NCBI RefSeq assembly: GCF_018618415.1
Contig: NZ_JACSMA010000003.1
Location: forward strand, 186,001-250,000
DNA length: 64,000 nt
From: Exiguobacterium sp. s146
GTDB lineage: Bacteria > Bacillota > Bacilli > Exiguobacteriales > Exiguobacteriaceae
Direction: 5' to 3'
The notes below the pieces were generated by a model that saw nothing but the letters and a program-made list of their open reading frames with translations, had not been told where the DNA came from and ran no database searches. Of this stretch, positions 57,526-64,000 are shown piece after piece; position 1 is the stretch's first letter; each line of letters begins with the position of its first letter. A program made the translations under genes and the position numbers.

Positions 57526-58857
57526 TTGTTAAAATTTAATTCAATCGACGAACTTTTAAATAAGACAAGTGAAATTGTAGGTAAGACCTTCAAAGAACTC
57601 GATTCAAATAATTATTTTGATAAATCTTCCAATGATAAGGGGATTCTCGGCAAAATTGTAGAGACCGGATTCTATGGATATCCAAACAACAATAGGGCAG
57701 AAGCAGATTTCGATGAATTAGGGGTCGAATTAAAAGTTTCTGGGTTTACTGTGACTAAAAAGGGACTTTGGTCAGCCAAAGAACGGATTTCACTTTCCCA
57801 AATCAATTTCAACAAAATCGTAGACCAAGAATTTCAATATAGCTCTTTGATTTCAAAGAACCGAAAAATTTTGTTCATCTGGTATGAGTTTGTGAAGGGC
57901 GGAGACCCTAAAGATTTCGTAATCCGTGATTACCAATTATACGATATGACGGCAATTGAACCTGTAATTGAAAAGGACTACCTCATCATCCAAGATTTCG
58001 TACGGAAAGGACTCGCCCATAATCTATCCGAGGGAAATAGTGTTATTTTGGGGGCGGCGACTAAAGGGGCTTCTGGACAAACACAAATTCAGCCTTATTC
58101 GCCCATCAAGGCCAAAACGAGAGCCTTTTCCATTAAAAACTCATTTATAAAAGGTGTGTTGAAAGAACATCGCGCCAACTATGAGTTGATTCTTCCAAAA
58201 GAACTTACACCAGAAGAGTGGCTATGGAATCGACTCAAAAAGTTTAAAGGGATGACTCAAATCAATATCCTTAAAACTGTTGATGCTCATTCCGTAAAAG
58301 ATACTATCCCAAAAGGTATAGGTGGAATGATACAAAAACGTACAATTGGTGATGAAGAGGATCTCGAAAAAGTAGAACTCTTTAACAAATTGACATATAG
58401 AATCAAAAGCATTCCAATCAATCCAAATTACTACCCCCTGGAAAAGGCAACTTTTAAAACACTTCATAAAGAGGAGTTTCAAGATGAGTGGGATTCTTCT
58501 GACTGGAAATTATTTTTTGAAGAGAGTACCTTTTTTTACGTTGGTTATCTAGGAGAAGATAAATCAATAAAAAACGGACACAGAAAATTAGAATGCCTAT
58601 TCAAAGTCACATTTACTCCTGAGGAGATTGAAAGTTTCGAAAAAACATATAAACAAATTCAATTTGCAATTGCCACAAATGATATCTCGTCCTTACCTAC
58701 CGCAACCAGATGTCCTAACTCTCCCCTTGTTATTTCTACAAAGGGTGGAAAAGGCGATTCTTGTTATGAAACATTTATGAGCGGTGGTAGAAAAACCTGC
58801 TTTATGTTCAATAAAGATTTCTTATTCAAAAAGTTTCAGCAATCGATGATGAACTAG
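57526..58857 (+). CDS. Type II restriction endonuclease, Sau3AI/MutH family
   Basis: 443-aa endonuclease expected to cut at GATC. Counting from the first TTG (57523), the MutH/Sau3AI active site is complete: Glu47 in GILGKIVETG, then Asp62, Glu69 and Lys71 in ADFDELGVELKV, giving the exact D-x6-E-x-K spacing. The C-terminal half probably is the second, inactive MutH-like domain of Sau3AI. GGAGGGA spacing favours TTG 57526 over 57523. The gene is visibly AT-rich with AT-ending codons, unlike its neighbours, pointing to recent transfer. It is divergent from the methyltransferase gene and upstream of vsr. Confidence 0.85.
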   Translation: MLKFNSIDELLNKTSEIVGKTFKELDSNNYFDKSSNDKGILGKIVETGFYGYPNNNRAEADFDELGVELKVSGFTVTKKGLWSAKERISLSQINFNKIVDQEFQYSSLISKNRKILFIWYEFVKGGDPKDFVIRDYQLYDMTAIEPVIEKDYLIIQDFVRKGLAHNLSEGNSVILGAATKGASGQTQIQPYSPIKAKTRAFSIKNSFIKGVLKEHRANYELILPKELTPEEWLWNRLKKFKGMTQINILKTVDAHSVKDTIPKGIGGMIQKRTIGDEEDLEKVELFNKLTYRIKSIPINPNYYPLEKATFKTLHKEEFQDEWDSSDWKLFFEESTFFYVGYLGEDKSIKNGHRKLECLFKVTFTPEEIESFEKTYKQIQFAIATNDISSLPTATRCPNSPLVISTKGGKGDSCYETFMSGGRKTCFMFNKDFLFKKFQQSMMN

Positions 58858-58932
58858 TCTCGAACACGTTAAATTGATGATTTATTAAAGTTATCGGGAA
58901 TACTCTCTTTAATGGATTAAGGAGGAGAGGGT

Positions 58933-59379
58933 ATGGCCAAAAATGTACCGAAAGCATCGAGTCCAGCCGTCTTCAAGACGATGAGCGGCAATCGCGGCAA
59001 GGACACGAGGATGGAAGTAAAGGTCCGAAAAGCACTTTGGGCTGCCGGATATCGATATCGGAAGAACAATCGGAAGCTGTATGGAACACCGGACATCTCG
59101 TTTCCGAGACTCCGTGTCGTCGTTTTCTTGGACTCTTGCTATTGGCATGGCTGCCCCCTTCACTTCAAACTTCCGAAGACGAATGCCGAGTTCTGGCGTC
59201 AGAAAATCGGTCGCAACATCGAGCGGGACGCCGACGTCACACGACACTATGTCGAAGAAGGATGGGTCATCCTCCGGTTCTGGGAGCATCAGGTCAATGA
59301 AGATTTCGATCACGTGATTTATACCATCACCCATTTCGTAGACATGGCCAAAAACAACCGTCACGTCCGGAGCGGTTGA
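58933..59379 (+). CDS. vsr: Very short patch repair endonuclease Vsr
   Basis: 148-aa mismatch endonuclease nicking next to T:G mismatches that arise when 5-methylcytosine deaminates. MSGNRGKDTRMEVKVRKALW, YGTPDISFPRLRVVVFLDSC (catalytic Asp in TPD), YWHGCPLHFKLPKTN (zinc Cys/His) and WVILRFWEHQV are family hallmarks. AAGGAGGAGAGGGT precedes ATG 58933. It is 75 bp downstream of the Sau3AI-type gene and may be co-transcribed. It supports the C5 methyltransferase of the system. Confidence 0.93.
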   Translation: MAKNVPKASSPAVFKTMSGNRGKDTRMEVKVRKALWAAGYRYRKNNRKLYGTPDISFPRLRVVVFLDSCYWHGCPLHFKLPKTNAEFWRQKIGRNIERDADVTRHYVEEGWVILRFWEHQVNEDFDHVIYTITHFVDMAKNNRHVRSG

Positions 59380-59393
59380 TCAGCTGTCACCTT

Positions 59394-60260
59394 TCAATCC
59401 AAGTCTTCATCAAACAATGGCTCATCATAAGTTTCTGTTGCATCATCGACAATCTGGTTCGTGTAGAATCCTTCTACACGGCCTCTTTTTTTGCCCTTTT
59501 CATTAAAATGCTCGACAATCCTGAACGTGTCGGGTGCTTCAAGCCCGATGATGACGATTGGTACGGTCAACTGAGTGTTCAACGGCTTCAAATGGTGGAC
59601 ATATTTCTCATATGTACCGATGGCGTTATCGAAATTTCCGGCCCGCTGAAGTCTTTGGGTCGCACAAATAATCACACCAATCCGTGTTTGGATGGCCTTC
59701 TCGACATGATTCAATTCGCTCGCAATGACCGGTTTCAACAGATTCCACGCAATCGTTCCCGAATGGTTGAAACCTACTTCCAGCGAGATATTCTCTTTTG
59801 CAAAATCGAGACGCCACACATTCTCTGAATAGTCACGGTCTTGGAAGATTGGACTTTCGCTGGCCCATCCTCTCTTTGAAAACTCTGATTTGAATAAATC
59901 ATTCAAGGTCGAGGACAGACTTTTATTCTTGTCCGCATACTTCTCTTCGAATTTTTGAATGATGTCATCATCACTTATAGAATGTATGATGTCATGAATT
60001 TCTCTCCAAATCTCTGTGAACTCCTCATCATTTTTAAGTATTGTCTCCCCGAAGCGATGTGAATGGATTCGATAGTTCAACTGTCTCACCCTTTCATATG
60101 TAATTGATAATGATGTACTTCGTGACGAGAATAATCGACTTTCCTTCACTCGATTCAAACTCTCGCCACTCCTAATCACTTTATCAGGATACAGGATTGA
60201 AAACAAAAACACATTTATTTTGTAATCGCTTTCTTTCCTTTCATCAAGCGTTTTATCCAT
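59394..60260 (-). CDS. BglII/BstYI-type restriction endonuclease homologue
   Basis: 288-aa protein resembling the BglII/BstYI endonuclease family. Asp152 and Glu161 in RLDFAKENISLEVGF keep the D-x8-E spacing of the BglII active site; the usual Gln two residues on is Gly163. FKSEFSKRGW, the NHSGTIAWNLLKPVIA helix and the late strand VPIVIIGLEAP match the family order. BglII (AGATCT) and BstYI (RGATCY) sites contain GATC. It is convergent with vsr (14-bp gap) and AT-rich like the Sau3AI-type gene. No methyltransferase gene of its own adjoins it. The ribosome binding site is weak; a palindrome lies just upstream. Confidence 0.68.
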   Translation of the reverse strand: MDKTLDERKESDYKINVFLFSILYPDKVIRSGESLNRVKESRLFSSRSTSLSITYERVRQLNYRIHSHRFGETILKNDEEFTEIWREIHDIIHSISDDDIIQKFEEKYADKNKSLSSTLNDLFKSEFSKRGWASESPIFQDRDYSENVWRLDFAKENISLEVGFNHSGTIAWNLLKPVIASELNHVEKAIQTRIGVIICATQRLQRAGNFDNAIGTYEKYVHHLKPLNTQLTVPIVIIGLEAPDTFRIVEHFNEKGKKRGRVEGFYTNQIVDDATETYDEPLFDEDLD

Positions 60261-60265
60261 TTAAC

Positions 60266-60279
60266 GTTGATATATCAAC
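60266..60279. promoter_or_regulatory. Palindrome ahead of the BglII-like gene
   Basis: GTTGATATATCAAC, a perfect 14-bp palindrome ending 5 bp before the start codon (60260). It may be an operator, or could hinder ribosome binding. Confidence 0.4.
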
Positions 60280-60340
60280 ATTTTACCAGACATGCAAACG
60301 CCTTGACATTTTTAGCAGGTTATATGAAGTTAGTATTACA

Positions 60341-60355
60341 TTATAATTATTCTAG
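60341..60355. promoter_or_regulatory. PerR-box-like site upstream of ahpCF
   Basis: TTATAATTATTCTAG agrees with the PerR box TTATAATNATTATAA at 12 of 14 fixed positions and includes a TATAAT -10. ahpCF is a classic PerR target. Confidence 0.6.
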
Positions 60356-60402
60356 TAGAGACAAAAGTCCACTAGAGTAAAAAACCAAGGAGGACATATC
60401 CC

Positions 60403-60966
60403 ATGTCATTAATCGGCAAAGAAATCTTACCTTTCAAAGCACAAGCATTCCAAACAGGTGAATTCCTCGAAGTATCGGACAACGACTTCAAAGGTCAATG
60501 GAGCGTCGTTTGCTTCTACCCAGCTGACTTCACATTCGTTTGCCCAACTGAACTTGAAGATCTTCAAAACGAATACGCAACACTCAAAAACCTCGGTGTC
60601 GAAGTGTACTCAGTATCGACTGACACACACTTCACGCACAAAGCATGGCACGAAACATCAGAGAAAATCGGCAAAATCGAGTACATCATGATTGGTGACC
60701 CATCACACACAATCTCACGTAACTTCGACGTCTTGAACGAAGAAGATGGCCTTGCTGACCGCGGTACGTTCATCATCGACCCAGACGGCGTCATCCAAAC
60801 TGTTGAAATCAACGCAGGCGGCATCGGCCGTGACGCGAGCACGCTCGTCAACAAAGTCAAAGCGGCACAATACGTCCGCAACAACCCAGGCGAAGTTTGC
60901 CCGGCGAAATGGGAAGAAGGTTCTGCAACACTTCGCCCGAGCCTCGACCTCGTCGGCAAGTTGTGA
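60403..60966 (+). CDS. ahpC: Alkyl hydroperoxide reductase subunit C (peroxiredoxin)
   Basis: 187-aa 2-Cys peroxiredoxin reducing hydrogen peroxide and organic peroxides. The peroxidatic Cys is in [18 protein letters not shown] and the resolving Cys in [11 protein letters not shown]; the GGIGRD segment precedes it as in bacterial AhpC. AAGGAGGACATATCCC precedes ATG 60403. Followed 12 bp later by ahpF in the same operon, under a PerR-like site. Confidence 0.97.
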   Translation: MSLIGKEILPFKAQAFQTGEFLEVSDNDFKGQWSVVCFYPADFTFVCPTELEDLQNEYATLKNLGVEVYSVSTDTHFTHKAWHETSEKIGKIEYIMIGDPSHTISRNFDVLNEEDGLADRGTFIIDPDGVIQTVEINAGGIGRDASTLVNKVKAAQYVRNNPGEVCPAKWEEGSATLRPSLDLVGKL

Positions 60967-60978
60967 GGAGCGGATTAC

Positions 60979-62502
60979 ATGTTAGAAGCAGATATTAAAC
61001 AACAGTTGGACCAATATCTCCAGCTCATGGAGGGCGACGTCGTCCTCCGTGTCAGCGCTGGAGACGACGCGATCTCTAAAGAGATGCTCGACCTCGTGAA
61101 CGAACTCGCGAGCATGTCGTCACGCATCTCGGTCGAGAACGTCACGCTCGAACGCACACCGAGCTTCAGCGTTAACCGTCCGTCTGAAGAGACAGGAATC
61201 GTCTTCGCAGGAATCCCGCTCGGTCACGAGTTCACGTCACTCGTCCTCGCGTTGCTCCAAGTGAGCGGCCGGGCGCCGAAAGTGGACGCGGATGCGATTA
61301 AACAGATTCAAAACATTCAAGGTACGTACCACTTTGAATCGTATATCAGCCTCAGTTGCCACAACTGCCCGGACGTCGTCCAAGCACTTAACGTCATGAG
61401 CGTGCTCAACCCGAACATCTCACATACGATGATTGATGGTGGTGCGTTCAAGGCAGAAGTGGAAGCGAAAGAGATTATGGCTGTCCCGACTGTCTTCTTG
61501 AACGGTGAGGCGTTCGGCAACGGACGCATGTCACTTGAAGAGATTTTGGCGAAACTCGGCACTGGCCCTGACGCTTCGGCATTTGACAACAAAGACCCGT
61601 ATGACGTCCTCGTCATCGGTGGCGGCCCAGCTGGTGCGAGCGCAGCGGTTTACGCAGCTCGTAAAGGCATCCGGACCGGCATCGTCGCAGAACGCTTCGG
61701 TGGTCAAGTGATGGACACGATGGGGATCGAAAACTTCATCGGCACGTCTTACACAGAAGGCCCGAAACTCGTCGCGAGCTTGGAAGAGCATGTGAAAGAG
61801 TACGGCATCGACGTCATGAACCTCCAGCGCGCGAAGCGTCTTGAGAAAACTGACCTCGTCGAAGTCGAACTTGAGAACGGTGCTGTCTTGAAGAGTAAGA
61901 GTGTCATCCTGTCGACTGGTGCACGCTGGCGCAACGTCAACGTCCCAGGTGAAGCCGAGTTCAAAAACAAAGGTGTCGCCTACTGCCCGCACTGTGATGG
62001 CCCTCTCTTCGAAGGCAAGCGCGTCGCGGTCATCGGTGGCGGTAACTCCGGGATTGAAGCAGCGATCGACCTCGCTGGAATCGTCAAACACGTGACGGTG
62101 CTCGAGTTCGCTGCCGAACTCAAGGCCGACCAAGTGCTTCAAGACCGTCTACACAGCCTCCCGAACGTGACCGTCGTCACGAACGCGCAGACGACAGAAA
62201 TCACGGGTACGGACAAAGTGAACGGCATCTCGTACTTGTCACGTGAGACGAACGAGACGCATCACGTCGAACTCGAAGGCGTCTTCGTCCAAATCGGCCT
62301 CGTCCCGAACACGGACTGGCTCGACTCGGTCGAACGCAACAACTTCGGTGAGATCGTCGTCGACCGTCACGGCGCGACGAACGTTCCAGGTGTGTTCGCA
62401 GCAGGCGACTGCACGAACAGCGCCTACAAACAAATCATCATCTCGATGGGTTCTGGTGCGACTGCCGCACTCGGTGCTTTCGATTATATGATTCGCAACT
62501 AA
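60979..62502 (+). CDS. ahpF: Alkyl hydroperoxide reductase subunit F
   Basis: 507-aa FAD-dependent disulfide reductase that recharges AhpC with NAD(P)H. Two N-terminal thioredoxin-like folds (to about 195, with redox pair CHNC) are followed by FAD-binding [20 protein letters not shown], the active CPHC pair in [12 protein letters not shown], and NAD-binding [16 protein letters not shown]. The terminal [20 protein letters not shown] is typical. GAGGAGCGGATTAC precedes ATG 60979. Confidence 0.97.
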   Translation: MLEADIKQQLDQYLQLMEGDVVLRVSAGDDAISKEMLDLVNELASMSSRISVENVTLERTPSFSVNRPSEETGIVFAGIPLGHEFTSLVLALLQVSGRAPKVDADAIKQIQNIQGTYHFESYISLSCHNCPDVVQALNVMSVLNPNISHTMIDGGAFKAEVEAKEIMAVPTVFLNGEAFGNGRMSLEEILAKLGTGPDASAFDNKDPYDVLVIGGGPAGASAAVYAARKGIRTGIVAERFGGQVMDTMGIENFIGTSYTEGPKLVASLEEHVKEYGIDVMNLQRAKRLEKTDLVEVELENGAVLKSKSVILSTGARWRNVNVPGEAEFKNKGVAYCPHCDGPLFEGKRVAVIGGGNSGIEAAIDLAGIVKHVTVLEFAAELKADQVLQDRLHSLPNVTVVTNAQTTEITGTDKVNGISYLSRETNETHHVELEGVFVQIGLVPNTDWLDSVERNNFGEIVVDRHGATNVPGVFAAGDCTNSAYKQIIISMGSGATAALGAFDYMIRN

Positions 62503-62506
62503 ACAG

Positions 62507-62541
62507 GAAACGCGTCCTCACATTGGAGGACGCGTTTTTAT
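62507..62541. terminator. Bidirectional terminator after ahpF
   Basis: AAACGCGTCCTC / GAGGACGCGTTT with a 6-nt loop and TT tail; shared with the convergent gene, whose stop lies within it. Confidence 0.85.
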
Positions 62542-62931
62542 GATTTCTCCGGAATCTGGTAGAAACAAGACGCGGTCCCCAGAATCGATTTCAAATAAAT
62601 AGACACGGTTCGGCTGGAACGGATTCCAGCCCTCGTTCACTACCCCGACAGCTTCCACATAGTTCACGTTCTCATGTACTTGTTGTAGGCGATGCTCCGC
62701 TTCATCGACCGAATAATTCGGCAACCCCAAATAGATGGCTCCCGCAATCAACAGTGAGATAAAGCCCCCTCGTCGAATCCGATGATGTTGCTCCACCTGT
62801 TTCATGCCAATCAATGTCACGACAATCATGCTGATCGCCATTCCGAACGCCGCCGAATTCCCATACCAAGCTTCATTGACGAACATCATTCCTCCAATCG
62901 TCAAGATCCCGAGCATCCACCACCACTTCAT
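62518..62931 (-). CDS. Hypothetical membrane protein (137 aa)
   Basis: Three hydrophobic helices (about 3-20, 27-46, 56-74) then a ~65-residue hydrophilic C-terminal domain (VEAVGVVNEGWNPFQPNRVY, LFEIDSGDRVLFLPDSGE) that looks like a small beta-rich, PepSY-like unit outside the membrane. I cannot assign a family. AGAGAGGTG suits ATG 62931 better than the ATG at 62937 or GTG at 62940. Convergent with ahpF. Confidence 0.6.
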   Translation of the reverse strand: MKWWWMLGILTIGGMMFVNEAWYGNSAAFGMAISMIVVTLIGMKQVEQHHRIRRGGFISLLIAGAIYLGLPNYSVDEAEHRLQQVHENVNYVEAVGVVNEGWNPFQPNRVYLFEIDSGDRVLFLPDSGEIIKTRPPM

Positions 62932-63002
62932 CCCCATCACCTCTCTCCAATTATCCCAAAAACAGGAAACGATTCAACATCTTTATCATATGATTAACTA
63001 CA

Positions 63003-63031
63003 TTGATGTATGATAACTTATAGTGTATTAT
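63003..63031 (+). promoter_or_regulatory. Promoter of the padR operon
   Basis: TTGATG, 17 nt, TATTAT, ending 39 bp before the padR ATG. Confidence 0.45.
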
Positions 63032-63036
63032 ATACA
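63024..63036. promoter_or_regulatory. Probable PadR operator
   Basis: TGTAT-TAT-ATACA inverted repeat covering the -10 region of the padR promoter, compatible with autorepression. Confidence 0.45.
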
Positions 63037-63069
63037 GTATAAAAATGAACGAATGAAGGAGGCGAAAAA

Positions 63070-63417
63070 ATGTCTGATGTAAAAGCCTCGTTGGTGACGG
63101 AGTTGCGGCGCGGTACATTGACAATTGCGGTGCTCAGTCAGTTAAAAACGCCACAGTATGGTTACTCTCTCGTCCAGGCGTTGCTTAATGCCGATATCAA
63201 CATTGATCAAAGTACGCTCTACCCGCTCTTGCGCCGACTTGAGAAACAAGGACTCGTCACAAGCTCCTGGGACACAACGGAAAGCCGACCTCGCAAGTAC
63301 TATGTGCTCAGTTCGGATGGAATGGATCTTTTAAATGAGTTGTACGTGGAATGGATGAATATGTCAAAGACATTAACCCGTTTAATCGAAGGAGGAAATA
63401 ATCATGAATCTTCGTGA
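63070..63417 (+). CDS. PadR family transcriptional regulator
   Basis: 115-aa winged-helix regulator: LRRGTLTIAVLSQLKTPQYG, YSLVQALLNA, DQSTLYPLLRRLEKQGLV (recognition helix) and ESRPRKYYVLSSDG with the wing. Length and motif set are those of short PadR proteins that repress an adjacent membrane protein operon. GAAGGAGGCGAAAAA precedes ATG 63070. Its stop codon overlaps the next gene by 14 bp, so translation is coupled; the ligand is unknown. Confidence 0.92.
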   Translation: MSDVKASLVTELRRGTLTIAVLSQLKTPQYGYSLVQALLNADINIDQSTLYPLLRRLEKQGLVTSSWDTTESRPRKYYVLSSDGMDLLNELYVEWMNMSKTLTRLIEGGNNHESS

Positions 63418-64000
63418 TGTGTATATCGATGAAGTCACTTCTCGAATCCCTGAGTCAATGCGGCAAGATGTCGCACTGGAATTGGAGTCGACCATCGATG
63501 ACATGACTGGGAGTGACCCGTCTGAAACTACTTTGTTTGAAGCGTTGCGCCAACTCGGAGATCCCCATGTTCTCGCCGCTCGTTATGCGAATCGACCACT
63601 CTATCTCATCGGACCAGCTCTCTTCACACAGTACGTAAACATCATCAAAACCGTCTTACCGATTGCCGTCACAGTCGCCACGATTCTCTCAATCATCGGT
63701 TATTTGACCACCCCGATTGACGACACGTCTTGGAGTCAATTCTTGATTCAAGCATTCCTTCAAACCGGGGCTGCCATCTTCAACGTCGTCGTCCAAACGC
63801 TATTCTGGATCACCCTCACATTTTTCGTCATCGAACGTGCTGTACCTGAAGGCGAAATTCCCTTCTCTAATTGGAAGCCTGAACAACTAAAAAAAGTGAA
63901 GCCTCGTTCGACCACGATTTCTCTTGGTTCTATCTTATTTGACGTTGTCGTCACGGTGCTAATGGTCGTATTGTACGTGAACGCCGAACAATTGATTCGC
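63404..64000 (+). CDS. HAAS-domain membrane protein, cut by the window edge
   Basis: Start ATG 63404 follows AAGGAGGAAATAATC and lies 14 bp inside the padR frame; the frame is open to the window end (199 codons). The N-terminal ~65 residues (MNLRDVYIDEVTSRIPESMR, LFEALRQLGDPHVLAARYAN) form a HAAS-like helical domain commonly paired with PadR regulators. Hydrophobic helices follow near PIAVTVATILSIIGYL, FLQTGAAIFNVVVQTLFWIT and the end. Probably the PadR-controlled partner; the C-terminus is not in the window. Confidence 0.8.
   Translation, partial: MNLRDVYIDEVTSRIPESMRQDVALELESTIDDMTGSDPSETTLFEALRQLGDPHVLAARYANRPLYLIGPALFTQYVNIIKTVLPIAVTVATILSIIGYLTTPIDDTSWSQFLIQAFLQTGAAIFNVVVQTLFWITLTFFVIERAVPEGEIPFSNWKPEQLKKVKPRSTTISLGSILFDVVVTVLMVVLYVNAEQLIR

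Noticed and set aside
60309-60340. A standard -35/-10 pair for ahpC from TTGACA at 60303
   Set aside because: TTGACA is perfect but no -10 lies at 16-18 nt; the TATAAT inside the PerR-like box is too far away, so the promoter cannot be fixed.
1-64000. CRISPR array, tRNA or rRNA genes, insertion sequences or prophage
   Set aside because: No regularly spaced repeats, no tRNA or rRNA signature, and no transposase, integrase or phage structural gene was recognised.

Overview
The window looks like chromosomal DNA of a low-GC-group Gram-positive (Bacillota, order Bacillales) with an unusually GC-rich genome for that group; Exiguobacterium is the best guess. This rests on strong AGGAGG-type ribosome binding sites on nearly every gene, compact operons separated by bidirectional hairpin terminators, and Bacillus-style regulatory sites: CcpA cre boxes, a HrcA CIRCE element, a PerR-like box, a PurR PurBox and SigB-like promoters. 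No rRNA, tRNA, CRISPR array, insertion sequence or prophage was seen. Most of the window is ordinary core and accessory metabolism with consistent base composition; the clear exception is the restriction-modification island near the right end, whose two nuclease genes are visibly AT-rich.

Layout. 1-8.5 kb: 3' part of glycerol dehydrogenase, small membrane proteins, a secreted M15 carboxypeptidase, an IsdG/HmoA-type heme monooxygenase, a CBS protein, the AzlCD amino-acid exporter, an HD-GYP phosphodiesterase and a multi-repeat channel-like membrane protein with a SigB-like promoter. 8.7-17.5 kb: methylglyoxal synthase, a tandem pair of YflT-type stress proteins behind a SigB-like promoter, a D-2-hydroxyacid dehydrogenase, a two-gene operon of P-loop GTPases, a VOC protein, a formate/nitrite channel whose ribosome binding site lies inside a strong inverted repeat, and an alanine/glycine symporter. 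18-30.5 kb: a secreted GFWKN-domain protein, a 55-aa protein coupled to ywbE, a GH13 glucosidase and an esterase, a 1168-aa secreted nuclease, an FAD oxidoreductase and a secreted heparinase II/III-type polysaccharide lyase. CcpA sites precede the glucosidase and the nuclease, which suggests a carbon-controlled scavenging block.

30.6-48 kb: a large catalase, an MFS transporter, a PAS-GGDEF cyclase, GMP reductase with a PurBox, a GNAT acetyltransferase, a metallo-beta-lactamase-fold hydrolase whose frame is joined to an upstream P-loop kinase by an apparent one-base loss in a G run, a 1060-aa PAS/GGDEF/EAL/GAF/GAF/GGDEF protein, a luciferase-like oxidoreductase, a YjiH-type transporter, a possible C39-like peptidase and RluF. 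With the HD-GYP protein, three c-di-GMP enzymes lie within 37 kb. 48-56 kb: a second copy of a small membrane protein family, a secreted subtilase, an SDR/TetR divergent pair with a clear operator, a VOC gene preceded by a promoter-structured RNA-terminator unit, and htpG under CIRCE control.

56-60.3 kb is the most interesting block: a C5 cytosine methyltransferase, a Sau3AI/MutH-type endonuclease, a Vsr mismatch endonuclease and a convergent BglII/BstYI-type endonuclease homologue. Known Sau3AI and BglII/BstYI sites all contain GATC, so one methyltransferase may protect against two different nucleases while Vsr repairs deaminated methylcytosine. The window ends with ahpC-ahpF, a small membrane protein, and a PadR regulator overlapping a HAAS-domain membrane protein that runs off the edge.
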